Shown: positions 17,362 to 28,707, numbered from the stretch's first letter. The stretch: DNA of 64,000 bases from Amia ocellicauda (GCF_036373705.1 NC_089851.1:55854940-55918939); one strand, 5' to 3'. Notes: a model not told the origin generated them from the sequence alone. Program-made: numbers and translations.

Positions 17362-19112
17362 AAATGGTTTAATAGAGGTATGCAAAAAAATATCAAGAGA
17401 AAAACAATGTTGTATAGCACATACAAAAGGGACGGAGATTAAACAAAATACATAGAATATGTTGAGCTGCAAGGAGACCTTAAGAAAGGGGTCAGGAAAG
17501 CAAATAGGGAAATAGAAAGAAACATAGCTCTTGGAACTAAAACTAATGCAAAGAGCTTTTCAATACTGCCACAGCAAGAGGTCAATAAAGTAGGAAGTGA
17601 AACAGATAAAGGGCAAAAATTGAAGTATCTTGGAAAATGAACAAGATGTGGCAAATGTTCTAAATGAGTTTTTCACAGAGATTTTTACAAAGGAAAAAAA
17701 CAGATAACATGCCACAGGTTAACAACCAGTCCAGTCAAATCCTAAGAGAGATTAGGGTAAAGGATGAGGAGGTACTAAAGGGACTTGCAGAATTAAAAAC
17801 AAACAAATCACCTGGGCCAGATGGTATATTTCCAACAGTACTTAAAGAAATTAGGGAAATTATTTATAGGCCTCTAACTCAAATATTCCAAATGACACTT
17901 CAAACAGGGGATGTGCCAACTGACTGGAAGACAGCAAACGTCATACCAATCCACAAGAAAGGGGACAAAACTGAGCCAGGAAATTACAGACCAATCAGTC
18001 TCACCTGCATCACCTGTAAAATATTGGAAAAAATGATTACACAGAAAATAGAGGAGCATCTTAATGAAAACCATATTCTTGGAGATAGTCAACATGGGTT
18101 TAGACGAGGCAGATCATGTTATACTAATTTATTAGAATTTTTTGAACATGCAACTGCAGCTGTGGATCATGTGAAAGCATATGATATGATATACTTAGAT
18201 TTTCAAAAAGCATTTGATAAGGTTCCATACCAAAGACTGAGCCTCAAATTGGAAGCTGTAGGCATTCAGGGTAATGTAAGTAGATGGATTATGAACTGGT
18301 TGATGTATAGGAAGCAGAGGGTGTCGATTAGAGGAGTTGCTTCTAACTGGAGTGAGGTTGTTAGTGGAGTTCCACGGTGATCAGTACTAGGGCCTGTGCT
18401 TTTTCTAATCTATATTAATGATCTGGACTCTGGGATAGTTAGCAAACTTGTCAAATTTGCAGATGATACTAAAATAGGTGGCTCAGCAGATACAATCTCG
18501 GCAGCACAGGCTATTCAAAGGGACTTAGATAATATTCAGTTGTGGGCCGACACCTGGCAAATGAAATTCAATGTGGACAAGTGCAAGGTAATACATACAG
18601 GTAACAAAAATGTCCACTATAATTACTCTATGGGAGGAATAGAAGTAATGCATGAGAAAGACCTAGGAGTCTATGTGGACTCCTCACTTTCTCCATCCAA
18701 GCAATCTGTGGAAGCAATAAAAAAGGCAAACAGAATGTTAGGGTATATTGTCAAAAGTGTAGAATTGAGAACAAGGGCAGTAATGTTGAGACTGTACAAT
18801 GCACTAGTTAGAGCTCATCTGGAATACTGTGTACAGTTCTGGGCTCCACACTTCAAGAAAGATATCGCTGCTATAGAGGCAATTCAGAGGAAAGCAAGGA
18901 GGCCCCAAGGCATTCAAGACACTTCTTCACACAGAGAGGCGTCACAATCTGAACAAACTCCCCAGCAATGTGGTAGAAGATGAAAGTTTGGGAATATTCA
19001 AAAACAGACTGGATAGGATCCTTGGATCACTTAGTTATTAATGGACACCAAATGAGCATGATGGGTCGAATGGCCTCCTCTCGTTTGTAAACTTTCTTAT
19101 GTTCTTATACAT
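17362..19112 (+). mobile_element. LINE (CR1/L2-like), RT and 3' end
   Basis: The plus-strand LINE encodes a linker region (about 17,362-17,660), RT (17,730-18,900) and a 3' tail with the phrase MMGRMASSRL in a shifted frame near 19,060-19,080, common in this fish group. RT motifs in order: NKSPGPDGI, YRPISLTC, DFQKAFDKVPYQRL, an in-frame TGA at 18,378-18,380 where GGA (Gly of the GVPRGS motif) is expected, VLGPVLFLIYINDL and KFADDTKIGG (catalytic FADD). A deletion after IQRKARR (18,903) removes part of the C-terminus. The 5' end is ill-defined between 17,205 and 17,362. The 3' end is cut by the LTR at 19,113. Confidence 0.88.
17730..18983 (+). pseudogene. LINE reverse transcriptase ORF with one nonsense codon
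   Basis: Two frames in the same phase, 17,664-18,380 and 18,396-18,983, are split only by TGA at 18,378-18,380. The catalytic FADD lies at about 18,454-18,465. The enzyme would copy LINE RNA into DNA at the nicked target. The copy is otherwise well kept: one nonsense change and a C-terminal deletion are the visible lesions. Its sequence aligns with the LINE pieces at 1-395 and 12,460-13,018, so this family has inserted three times within 19 kb. Confidence 0.87.
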
Positions 19113-19854
19113 TGTAACGAGTTGAGGGGGCGGGTCTTCGATCACCGCTATGTGCCTGCCCTAATGCTCTCTTTTGCCATAGACAGGACCATGGACAGCA
19201 GAGCCAGACACTCCATGGATCAGGACCATGGACAGCCCAATGGAAAAACACTGGCGAGGCAGCAGAACAGCCGCACCTGCCTTTGATTACAAATCACCCA
19301 GACTGCAAGCAGGTGTGGCTGATCAGTACAGACTATTTAAACTCACACTGTGGTTTCTTCTTTGTCTTAGAAGTGGGGGGGGGTGGACGGAAAGACAAGG
19401 AGGGTGAACAGAGGAGCAAAAGAAAGGACAAAGTAACTGGATTGGAAACTAGATGACAAGTTGGACTGGCTGAGGACCTTGAAAGGCGTTTGGATTGTTT
19501 TGGAAGACTACGACCCTGGTGAAGACCCCTGAAACCCTTTTTGACCACGAGACTACCTAACCCCTCAAGACTGTTTAGTTTGTCTGTCTTTGTTTTGTTA
19601 ACCCTGGGAAACAGCTTAGCTTTCCAAGGCTAGTCAGGGATTTTGTTTTTGTGTAGCAGACCATTCCTGCTACAGAAAGTGCTCTGTACAAAGAGCTAGG
19701 TTTTTGTTTTCAAGTTTCAATATCCACGACAGAACTAAAATAAACCAACAGCGTGGGCTTTATTATCCTCTTCCTTGGTTTGTCTTGTGTTTTGACATTT
19801 ATTCCCCGCCTAAAATCATTTGGCTGCAGTAACCCAACCCCGCACCTCGTTACA
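19113..19854 (+). repeat. 5' LTR of the 19.1-22.0 kb Gypsy element
   Basis: Starts TGTAACGAG and ends CTCGTTACA, inverted termini as in LTRs. A TATTTAAA promoter-like box lies at about 19,335 and AATAAA at about 19,740, followed by GCGTGGGCTTTATT. It interrupts the LINE 3' tail at ATACAT. Confidence 0.82.
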
Positions 19855-19910
19855 GTGGTGAAGAATGCAGACAGGTTCAGATTTCACAACATAGAACCAG
19901 AAAGGAGAAC

Positions 19911-20790
19911 ATGGACGATCTGCTGAAACAACTTGTTACTGCCAATCAGGCTCAACAGGAGACCAACCGCCTCCTGTTGGAAGAACAACAAAGATGTCAG
20001 CAGAAGATGGAGCTGGACATGCAGATGATGTCTGCTGAACTAGCTGTTGCCAAGGTCAACTTCCAAGCAGCCTCAGTCCCCATCGTTGCTACACGATCCC
20101 TCCAAAAAAATAACTCTGGCTGATGACGTGGAAGCCTTCCTGAAGACGTTCGAGCGGACGGCTGAGCGTGAAGGCTGGACGGAGGACAAGTGGGCTGGAA
20201 TCCTTGCACCGTTCCTCTGTGGGGAAGCACAAAAAGCCTGCTCCGACTTGGAGGCTGCTGATGCCAATGACTATAAGAAATTAAAGAGAAATTCTTGCTC
20301 GGATAGGGGTCACCCCAGCGTTACGGGCTCAGCGGTTTCATGCTTGGACATTTCAAACTGAGCAAGCACCTCGATTGCAAATGTTTGACCACTTGGCCAA
20401 GAAATGGTTAGAACCGGCTAGCCTCAACCTGGGGGCTATGGTGGAACGAACCGTGGTGGACCGGTTCATTAGGGGACTGCCTTTTGAACTCAAAAAAATA
20501 ATCCGCCAGTGCAGCCCTACCACAGCTGATACGGTTGTGGACTTGGTGGAGCGATGTCACACCTCAAACGAACTGTTGAAGCCAGAGGATTGAGAAACCT
20601 GGGGAGAAGAAGAACCCCAGCCCCCGCCCCTAAACTGGATGACCAGGAGCGATCACCAGCGCCAGGGAAGCAACACCCACCCAGAACCCCAGGGGACTAG
20701 TGGACAGAGATGGACGGGAATGTTTCATCTGTGGGGACAAAGGACATGTATCATGGAACTGCCCCAAGAGAGAGGAACCCATGCAGGTGG
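19911..20790 (+). pseudogene. Gypsy gag with SCAN-like region and CCHC knuckle
   Basis: ATG at 19,911 opens MDDLLKQLVTANQAQQETN, a coiled-coil-like start. A slip in an A7 run near 20,104-20,110 shifts the frame to LADDVEAFLKTFERTAERE, GWTEDKWAGILAPFL and GEAQKACSDLEAADANDY, a SCAN-like capsid pattern of this group. A second shift near 20,290 leads to ILARIGVTPALRAQRFHAW, and the frame goes on through FDHLAKKWLEPASLNLGAM to a TGA at 20,591-20,593. The knuckle CFICGDKGHVSWNC (CX2CX4HX4C) is at about 20,727-20,768. Gag packages the RNA; this copy has at least three lesions. Confidence 0.82.
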
Positions 20791-20829
20791 GCATGGCCTC
20801 CACCAAACCCGGTCATGTGAAATCCACCC

Positions 20830-21110
20830 ATGGGAGTTCCAGTAATGAACCTCCCCGTCTCAGCCCGGTCAACATAGGGGGCCGCAGAGTTGATGCCCTG
20901 CTGGATTCAGGTAGCATGGTCACCTTGGTGATCCCTGACATCATGCCCAAAACCCAGAGGAAGCGGCTTGCTCCTATTTCAATCACCTGCATACATGGGG
21001 ACATGAAAAGATACCCCTTTGCCCAAATGAGGATCTACACACCGAAAGGACGATGCGTGATTTCCACCAGATCTGACCCAGTACTGTGGGAGATTTGGGA
21101 CTGCCCAGAT
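20830..21110 (+). pseudogene. Gypsy aspartic protease (partial)
   Basis: In frame with the zinc knuckle: VNIGGRRVDALLDSGSMVTL carries the retropepsin DSG active site at about 20,905-20,913, then VIPDIMPK. The C-terminal flap and the whole RT are cut off by the deletion near 21,100, where CVISTRSDPVLWEIWDCPDG runs into the integrase frame. Confidence 0.75.
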
Positions 21111-22045
21111 GGAAGACCTTACCCTTCAAAACGCCCGGCGGAATGTGCAGGTAATAAATGGGACGGCTGTGGACCCCACCCGACCACTTTCATATCCTCA
21201 TTTCGCCATGCGCCCTAACCTGTTGTATCAAATGACAAAGAAAAATAATGTTGTCTATGCACAGCTCCTTGTACCCACCCCTTTCAGGCACACTGTTCTG
21301 AATCTCTCCCATAGCCACCTGCTTGGGGGACACCTGGGAAGAGCGAAAACCCTGGAGAGGCTGCTGCAAAGATTCTTTTGGCCAGAGGTATATGCTGAGG
21401 TTATACGTTACTGTCAAAGCTGTCCAGAATGCCAGCGTACGGCCCCCATGCCATCGTTCCGCAACCCTCTCATACCAATTCCGGTAATAGGCATGCCTTT
21501 TGAGAGAATAGGCATGGATTTAATTGGACCTTTACCCAAGTCGGCCAAAGGTTTCCAGCACATCCTGGTGGTAGTGGACTATGCCAAAAGGTACTCTGAG
21601 GCCATGCCTTTGCGTATGCCACCACAAAAAATATAGCCCAAGAGCTAATCCAAATGGTTTCCAGAGTCGGGCTGCCCAAAGAAATTTTGGTACACCGTTC
21701 ATGTCCAAGGTAATGAAAGATGTGTGCCATCTTCTCCGAATTAAGTCTTCACACTTCTGTTTACCATCAACAGACGGACGGGCTAGTGGAGCGGTTTAAC
21801 AAAACGTTAAAAAGCATGCTGAGGAGGACGATGGAAAGGGATGGGCGTAACTGGGATCAACTGCTCCCTTTTCTCATATTCACCATCTGGGAAGTACCCC
21901 AATCTTCCACAGGTTTTTCACCTTTTGAGCTTTTTTTTTCCCACAGATCGCGAGGCCTCCTCAACATCACAAAAGAAAACTGGGAACAGCAACCCTGCCC
22001 AGGGAAGGTCGCTATCACAGAGGAGGTAAGGAAAATGCTTGAGCT
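21109..22045 (+). pseudogene. Gypsy integrase, catalytic Asp lost
   Basis: Zinc-binding domain HSHLLGGHLGRAKTLERLL with H..H, and CQSCPECQ, at about 21,310-21,435; then the core start IGMDLIGPLPKSAKG (first Asp) near 21,513, and VVVDYAKRYSEAMPL. Past a stop at 21,636, sequence GTPFMSKVMKDVC follows EIL directly, so the TDQ codons with the second catalytic Asp are deleted near 21,690. VYHQQTDGLVERFNKTLKS holds the catalytic Glu near 21,790. The frame ends where similarity stops at about 22,045. Confidence 0.85.
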
Positions 22046-22675
22046 TGGTGTCAGATGGCCTCTACCAAGCGGCTCGTGTCCGGCCACTGGGCTGGCCCGG
22101 TGTTCTCGCCCACCATGCACCTGCAACCAGGTAAGAGATCTGTGTTAGGAAGCATCCTTCACACCTCATAGTCACTACTTACAGGCACATACTCGTATTC
22201 ATCTGCTTCTCAGCAGTGATTTAAAATGTGTCTTTATATCACACCTCTTCAAGCTGTCCACTCCCGGAGCGACTGAAGACCTCCTCCCAGCTTTGAAGCG
22301 CCCCTGAGTCAGCCTGTCCTTGTGACGGGACGGGTACAAGAGGCGCTGCTTGTCTCCCTCGGGGAGCTGCTGCCACAGGTGTACCAGCTCCGCCACCTGG
22401 CGATTGGTCAGGAATGCCTGGGCTCTCAGGTCCACCAGACAGCTGGCCAACTGCTGGACGTGCTGGAGCCCAGGAACGCCATCAGGGCCGCACGATTCCT
22501 GAAACAACAGGATACAGACGACAGTCAGTTACAGGACCATGTTCTGGCAATAGCTATCATTCCAGGGTTTTGTGCACTACAATGTAAGAGACGAGCTGAG
22601 CGCCATCACTGCCTCCTCACCTCGGGATTAGCAACGGGGGGGCGTCTCCTGCAGCGCAGGGGGGCTCCATCTCGG

Positions 22676-22772
22676 GAGACGGGGGCAGTCGGGCCATTGA
22701 CCGCGCAGGAGACAGGGGCAGTCGGGCCGTTGACCGCACAGGAGACGGGGGCAGTCGGGCAGGAGACGGGGC
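22676..22772. repeat. 33-bp minisatellite inside an exon
   Basis: Nearly three units of 33 bp beginning GAGACGGGGGCAGTCGGGC. In the minus-strand protein this is an 11-residue Pro/Ser/Arg repeat (LPPSPVRSTAR type) in the linker after the acidic EGFEEDDD-like stretch. Confidence 0.85.
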
Positions 22773-24841
22773 GAAGGGGTTGGAGATGGTGGGGTCATCG
22801 TCTTCCTCAAAGCCCTCGTCGTCACTCTCCTTCCTGTCTGAGTCTTGGCCAGCTGCCTCATCCGGGACGTTGGGGTCGCTGTGCACACGTTGGAGCTCTT
22901 TCCCTGTCTGTGAGTACAGGTACTTGATCCCAATGAGCTCCCCTTCAACACAATCATAACAGAAGCATGGGTTCACCGCTTTTATTATTTTCATAACACT
23001 GCTAAAGAGCACCTTACAAATCAACCCCCCACACTGACACGCTCACTGACGCGTGTACACGCCTGACTTCACGAACCCCTCCGACAGGTCCCTGGCCAGC
23101 ACCTTCTGGCTCAGGGTGCCCAGGGCGTTCTGTACTGCACTGTAGGAGCACAGAAGCTTGCCAGCATCCTCCATGGCCGCCACTGCACGGTCCGCGTTCC
23201 ACCTCACCAGGCCCTCCAGCAGAAATGCCAGGAAGTGCACATCGCTGGCACTGGTGCCTGAGCAGAGCAGGAGGAAACAGAAACACACACTTCAATACAG
23301 TTCAAAATATACTCTTCACAAAGCCATAGTATATAAATATACACGTACTGTAACAATTACAGAAAAAAAAAACTAGTCTACTGATCCACTGGGTTCAAAA
23401 AGCATAATAGAATCTGGCGTCTTTATTTGCGGTGCAGCTGGCACTAACCTGGGATGAAAAGGTCCAGGTGGAGGTGGAAAGACTCCAAGGAGATCGATCC
23501 ACGGGCGCAGCGGTATACTGGCAGCAGCACACCCCCCTTCCGCAGCTGCCCTGTCTGGGTATACAGCTGCACCCCCTCGGGGTCCTGAATGCAGGCGAGG
23601 TGGGTGTCCAGCCCCCTCCTGCTGTCAAAAATGTCCAGCAGCTCCTGGATGAGCCGCTCCGTATCCTGTGCCCCCCGGCCACCTTCGACCGTCCAGCCAC
23701 AGAGCAGCAGTCCCAGTCCACATACAGGATCTGAGGGGGAGCCTCTCCGGCCAAGCGGTACCACTCCACCAGCCCAGCAGCCATGGGCTGCAGCCCCTCA
23801 CCCTCTCCGCATGTTAGCACCGAGTTCAGGACCTGCCCGAACTCATTGCCGACGTTGGTGGCCCACGCTGCCGTGCCAGTAGCTGCTCCTGCGAGCTTCC
23901 TGGTCAACTGAAAAATGTATGAGACACATTAAGTTATTAGGTCTTTAATTGTAATGCGTTCAGCTGAGCGGCACCACGATGCACCAAGTGGCCGCTGAGA
24001 CAGCAGCACAAAAAATCTGACTGACGATACTCACCTTCTTTGTCGAGTCCAGTTTTAAAATGGACCCGAACACAGACGTGACCTGGGCCTTTACCTCGGC
24101 CAGCTGCTCCAGCACGTCGAGGTCATACACTGCCAGCAGCCACTTGGGTCCAGGCACCGGTGGCATGGGTGGCGGTGGCCGGAAGCTCGGGACTACAGGT
24201 GCAGAGGTCACAAAGGGCTCACAGTCTGCGAGGTACCGCAGGGTTTTTACGCTGCCACGCCTCGCTGTGCTGCTCCTGCAGCTGTTTGCACAGCCGGGTG
24301 GCGCTGTTCCCCAGGGTGTGCTCCCTCATGAGACTCAGCACCGTGTAGTCGCAGGACAGCCTGCCCAAGACACAGCAGTACAGCAGTTAGAGTTCAGGAA
24401 ACATTTCAGCAGAGAGGGAGGGGGGGAGGGAAAGCACAGATGCTGTGTGGTGAATTGTCTCCATACGGGTAGGTGAGGATGGCCGGGAACTGGCTCCGAT
24501 GAGCCACATCCAGCTGCTGCAGCACATCTCCGGACCAGCCTGCATACTTCTTTGAGCCTGTGTCCCTCACACTGGGGCTGGATGCAGGTGAGCTTCACAG
24601 CCCAAATGCGGTAGGGCATCCACAGGAACAGCGGCCGAGCGAAGTGCAGGCTGGGAGAGGCCGGGGGCTGCCGATACACCGGGCAGGGCTAGGGAGGGAA
24701 CAACCACAGACGCAGGTCCGAGGTCAGCTCCAGCTTCCCAAACCTGCTCCTAGTGAACAGGGCCTTGGAGACCCACTGCAGCTGCTCAGCGGGCAGCGTC
24801 TGCTTCCAGCCCTCAGGAAGCAGGACCTGCAGAAACACAGG

Positions 24842-24962
24842 GACAGACAGACAGACAGACAGACAGACAGTGACAGGAGTTGCCAGGACACTACGGATAC
24901 TGCACCCAGATTTAACAAACACACAAAGACACACTCACACACACACACACACACACACACAC
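24842..24962. repeat. (GACA)n and (CA)n microsatellites in an intron
   Basis: GACA repeats at about 24,842-24,870 and CA repeats at about 24,939-24,961, between the exons at 24,826 and 24,972. Confidence 0.9.
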
Positions 24963-25184
24963 CACTCTTACCCCCACCAGGCTGCTCCGCTGAACCGAGC
25001 GGTGTCGGCTGCTGAGCTGAGCTAGCCATGGCCGCTGCCCCCGGCTCCTGCACTGAAGACACTAGAGATAAAACGGGAGATTCAAAATCTCGCAACAACA
25101 GAGATGTAACTAATGGTGAAATTATCCAAATCTATGTTAATTCCAAGGTGACTAGGTCTATGAAGCCTTATCATTCAATCAACC

Positions 25185-25270
25185 ATGTTACTGTGCCACT
25201 ACATCATATCACACCATGCCACTACATCACGCCATGCCACTACACTATATCACAGCGTGCCACTCCACAT
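25185..25270. repeat. Short degenerate tandem repeat
   Basis: Imperfect copies of ATGCCACTACATCAC and close variants, in intron sequence. Confidence 0.7.
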
Positions 25271-26929
25271 GCACAGCACACACGGTGAGGATGCAACGCA
25301 TAGCAAACATGCAGCTCAGCGCATAAAGCCAGGGGTCACAGATACTTGGGGGTGTCGAGGCAGGGCAGACGAGGTGACTGTAAAGCGATATGTAGCCAAA
25401 GCACCGTGTGGACCCCGGGTCCATCTCACTTACCTTACACTGGGAGATCCATCCATCTTAAGCTAACAAAATACAACAATACAAGTTAGTTTGTGCCAAA
25501 TGGCAAGAACTCCATCTTGAACCTGAAATGAATGACATTTAGACATGTATTGAAATAGGCTGATATTTGTAACAGCTGCGTGAAGACTTACGCGGGGGGG
25601 CCATGTCCTCCACAGCTGCCAGCAGCTCAGCGTCAGTGAGTGCATCGTTGCTGAAGGCCAGTGACGGGCGCTCCTTCCTGGACACCGTTGGAAGGAGGAG
25701 TAAACGTGCGCTGTAACGGTGGGCATTTGGTACAGGGGTCATGGTAACTGGTGTATTTTGTTTTTGAAATCACAAAATGTGTGCGATTATCGTGTGTTTG
25801 CCGTCGGTCTGTTTTAAGTGTGAACTTTAAATTGTGTGATAGCCCTGGTATAACTGTTTACCTAATTGCTGCCTTAATAAACTACATTTAATTCTAATTG
25901 CTCAAATCACACACTTCCACAAAATGAACCTTTTGCCACTGGAGCTCTGGACTTGGTGGCAGACGAGGAGAAGGTGGGAGTCGACTGCGAGGCACTCGTC
26001 CTGGGAGGCTGGCAGGGTGCAGGCACCGAGGGTGTGGGCTGGGAGGAGGCAGGCTGTGCTGCTGGCTTCTGGGCCTGTGACTCCCTGTCCCGCCGCAGGA
26101 TGTATGCCAGGAATTTGGCCATCTGCGTTCCGGGCTGGGGAGTCTGCCTCCTTATCCATCTCACATACCTGTAATAAACCCAGGTTCTCTGTCTAACTAC
26201 AACTACACTGACTATACAACTGCAGGCCAGGGTGCTCTTAATTCCCTGAAACATACATAAACTAGAGTAGGCAATAGTTATTAGAATAGATTAATACACA
26301 CCCTCTCCTCTCCTTGTCTGTGGCCTCGTAGAGCTCCTGCCAGGTCTGGCCCTTGTGGGCCCCGAAGCCCACCACCTGCTGGTCCTCCCGGCCACTCTGG
26401 GACGCCATGGCGCGGGTGGCATTCCTGGCCCTCCGGTCACCCACAGCGATGGTGACTTTTGGGAAGCCACAGGCGTAGCTGGCCAGCGCGTCCTTGTTGG
26501 CCATGTACACCGTGTCAGACATGTCCATCTCCCGCTCCTTCTGATGAGCGGCCACGAGAGACACGGCGTACCCACCGTCGTTCTCCAGGATCCACTTGAA
26601 TGTCTGACCCCGGTACCTGCCAAACTGCAGGGTACTCTGGCTGAGTACCAGTTTGGCATTCCCGGGGTCACCCCCCTGAGACAGGATGCGGGCCACAGCA
26701 TCCTTCCGGACCTCACGAGGTGTGAGGGGGACAAATGGATCGCTGGAGGACTTGGTGGCAGACGCGACGCTTTTAGCTTCAGTTGTGGCTTGCAGGACCA
26801 GCAGGGAGCTGAACTGTGGGGTGGCCTTCATGTTCCTGTACAGCAGGTACAAATAGTCAGGAAGTCACTGACAAACAATATTGAATAAGGAGATCATTAC
26901 AATTAGTATGTTTTATTATTATTATGAAT

Positions 26930-26939
26930 AGTAATAATA

Positions 26940-26981
<42 letters not shown>

Positions 26982-27200
26982 TTAAAAAATAACAATACTT
27001 TCAATTAAATGACAACAAATAATACAAGATATGTTATAATTCATCATATACCTTGTATCACTGCTACAATTATTCGTATTATGATTCGTACTAGTACTAT
27101 TATCATCATCCTCATTATTATTTCTATTATTATGATGATGATGATGTGACGCAGTGAAACGCTACACGATTTTTTCTGTTTTATGTTTCAATGCAGCACA

Positions 27201-27232
<32 letters not shown>

Positions 27233-27396
27233 AATAGTATTTTAATACCATTATTAATACTATTATGATGATGATGTGACACAATGACTAATAATAATAA
27301 TAATAATAATAATAATATCGTCTCCGGCTTCCCCACGACCCTCACCAGGATAAGCAGTTTCGAAAATGAATGGATGGATGGATGGATGGATGGATG

Positions 27397-27436
<40 letters not shown>

Positions 27437-27440
27437 CATT
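26930..27440. repeat. Cluster of trinucleotide and tetranucleotide microsatellites
   Basis: (AAT)n at about 26,932-26,982, (CTA)n at 27,202-27,231, (AAT)n at 27,290-27,316, (GGAT)n at 27,371-27,398 and (AAT)n at 27,399-27,436. The stretch GGCTTCCCCACGACCCTCAC before the GGAT run is a common 3' tail of a fish interspersed repeat that ends in GATG repeats; I cannot name the family. Confidence 0.9.
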
Positions 27441-27724
27441 ATTATTAATACTATTCTTATTCTTATCATTATGTGACGCAGTGAAACACTATACGTTTCT
27501 TTGACTTTTTTACGGTTCAAAACACTTCTCTCTCAACAGTATAGAAGACACATACCATACACAAAACACCAGGGTTATTATCAAATGTATAAAAAGCATG
27601 AAATAACACCGCAAACACAGCAGGTCATATAAACAGATCGTATTAACACATTAATCGACAGACCGATTGATCAATTAAGAAAATGCTTACTTACGTGGAT
27701 CGATAGCAAAAAAATAAAATAATA

Positions 27725-27895
27725 GGAAGGAAGGAAGGAAGGAAGGAAAGAAGGAGGGAGGGAGGGAGGGATGGAGGGAGGCATAGATAGAAAAATAGAT
27801 CGATAGATAAAGATAAAGCTAGATTGATAGAATATATATATAGATAGAGACAGAGAGAGAGATATTGATGTCTGTCTGTATGTCTGTCTGTAAGT
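27725..27895. repeat. Purine tract and tetranucleotide repeats
   Basis: (GGAA)n then (GGGA)n at 27,725-27,780, (GATA)-type repeats to about 27,850, and (GTCT)n at about 27,868-27,895. Open frames here are low-complexity shadows. Confidence 0.9.
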
Positions 27896-27899
27896 CTCA

Positions 27900-28453
27900 A
27901 AGATTCTTTTCACTCCCTAGGCAACGTCTGACAAAACACGTATTTACTATTAGAAGTCCACCCGCAAAGCCCGCCTCTCCGGGTCATGTAGCCAACCAGC
28001 TGAAAGAAAACACATTGAGTGGCGTGGGAAATCGGGGGTTGTTCCAGCGGCAATTGTAAGCAATCCATGCAGGCTGAGGCTGCCAATTTCAGTGGAATTT
28101 TAGAAAAAGCAGGCGTTCCCATTGGTTACATTTTAGTATGTCGATACAGAGCACATTCAGCCTATCTGGGCGCAAGGATGACACGCAAATTCTTGAAGCG
28201 TTCCATATTTTGGTCAGGTTCTCCGCAGCGCGCCGGTTCCCCTTGGCATCGCGGACATCTGGTGCTTGCGTCGCGGGCGGTTTGTCGCACTGCGGCAGCT
28301 CTCCCTCTCGCACTCCTGCGTCGCAGCGGATCTATCGACCCCTTTCGATGCGGGCGAATTTTCCCGCCGTTTCTTCCTTTTTTTTTGGGGGGGGGGGGGA
28401 GGCGTGCAGACGACCGATTGTCATTTCTCACTACTTCTTTCTTAGCAGACACC
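27900..28453. other. No gene recognised
   Basis: Mixed sequence with a T9G13-type homopolymer pair at 28,379-28,399. No motif or known repeat seen. It is not part of the duplicated tRNA unit that starts at 28,454. Confidence 0.5.
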
Positions 28454-28619
28454 CTGGGCTCAGGGTGAAAAGGGTCACATGCATATGAGATGTTTGGGCA
28501 ATGCGAGTTCTCGACTACAAATCCGAATTTCCGGGGTTTTCTCCTTGTCCTCATGCAATTCCAATGGCTTGACATTTGGGAGATCGTCCAATACCAACGT
28601 CAAACCATAAGCACGGCTT

Positions 28620-28707
28620 CCTTCGAGCCGGAATTGAACCAGCGACCTAAGGATGCCCGCTGCCTGAAACCTACAGTCCTCCGCTCTACCAACTGAGCTA
28701 TCGAAGG
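28620..28707 (-). tRNA. tRNA-Tyr(GTA) with intron, copy 1
   Basis: 88 nt on the minus strand: CCTTCGATAGCTCAGTTGG at the 5' end (A box), anticodon GTA in ACTGTAG, an intron of about 15 nt beginning GTTTCAGGC just after the anticodon, B box GGTTCAATTCC, and 3' CGGCTCGAAGG pairing the 5' CCTTCGA. The intron place (after position 37) is that of nuclear tRNA-Tyr genes. The B box has A where G is usual (GGTTCGA). No TTTT run follows within about 20 bp downstream, so termination may be weak. Confidence 0.95.

Larger units (their letters stand above)
19113..22045 (+). mobile_element. Gypsy retrotransposon with SCAN-like gag, RT deleted, 3' truncated
   Basis: One LTR (19,113-19,854) is followed by gag, zinc knuckle, protease and integrase on the plus strand. 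RT and RNase H are absent: protease passes to pre-integrase sequence around 21,100. The 3' end stops within the integrase tail at about 22,030-22,045, directly beside the stop codon of the pseudogene on the other strand. No second LTR is present. Several frameshifts show it is inactive. Confidence 0.87.
22051..26835 (-). pseudogene. Multi-exon pseudogene of the DUF6729-type fish multicopy family
   Basis: At least nine exons with GT-AG borders read on the minus strand: about 26,835-26,302, 26,168-25,915, 25,677-25,592, 24,826-24,467, 24,360-24,035, 23,907-23,449, 23,257-23,047, 22,942-22,621, 22,498-22,245 and 22,127-22,051 (short exons near 25,450 and 25,060-24,972 are less sure). Landmarks: FGRYRGQTFKWILENDGGYA, YVRWIRR, FLWMPYRIWAVKL, LSCDYTVLSLMREHTLGNSA, ILKLDSTKK, ATNVGNEFGQVL, ILYVDWDCC, VYRCARGSISLESFHLHL, YLYSQTGKEL, DGVPGLQHVQQLA and final RLVEAI. 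I know this as a long, multicopy, uncharacterised fish protein with a DUF6729 zinc region; its DxD-like core hints at a domesticated or active transposase, which is inference. Lesions: TAG at 24,689-24,691, lost zinc-region half near 24,570, a one-base shift near 24,250 and a large core deletion near 23,690. Confidence 0.75.

Noticed and set aside
22322-22927. 201-codon plus-strand frame
   Set aside because: It is the antisense shadow of two exons of the minus-strand pseudogene, whose frame carries the family blocks.
26355-26888. 177-codon plus-strand frame
   Set aside because: Antisense of the first recognised exon of the pseudogene; the minus frame has the conserved blocks and splice sites.
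27263-27913. Frames rich in Ile or Ser/Pro/Leu on the minus strand
   Set aside because: Microsatellite translations without conserved sequence.
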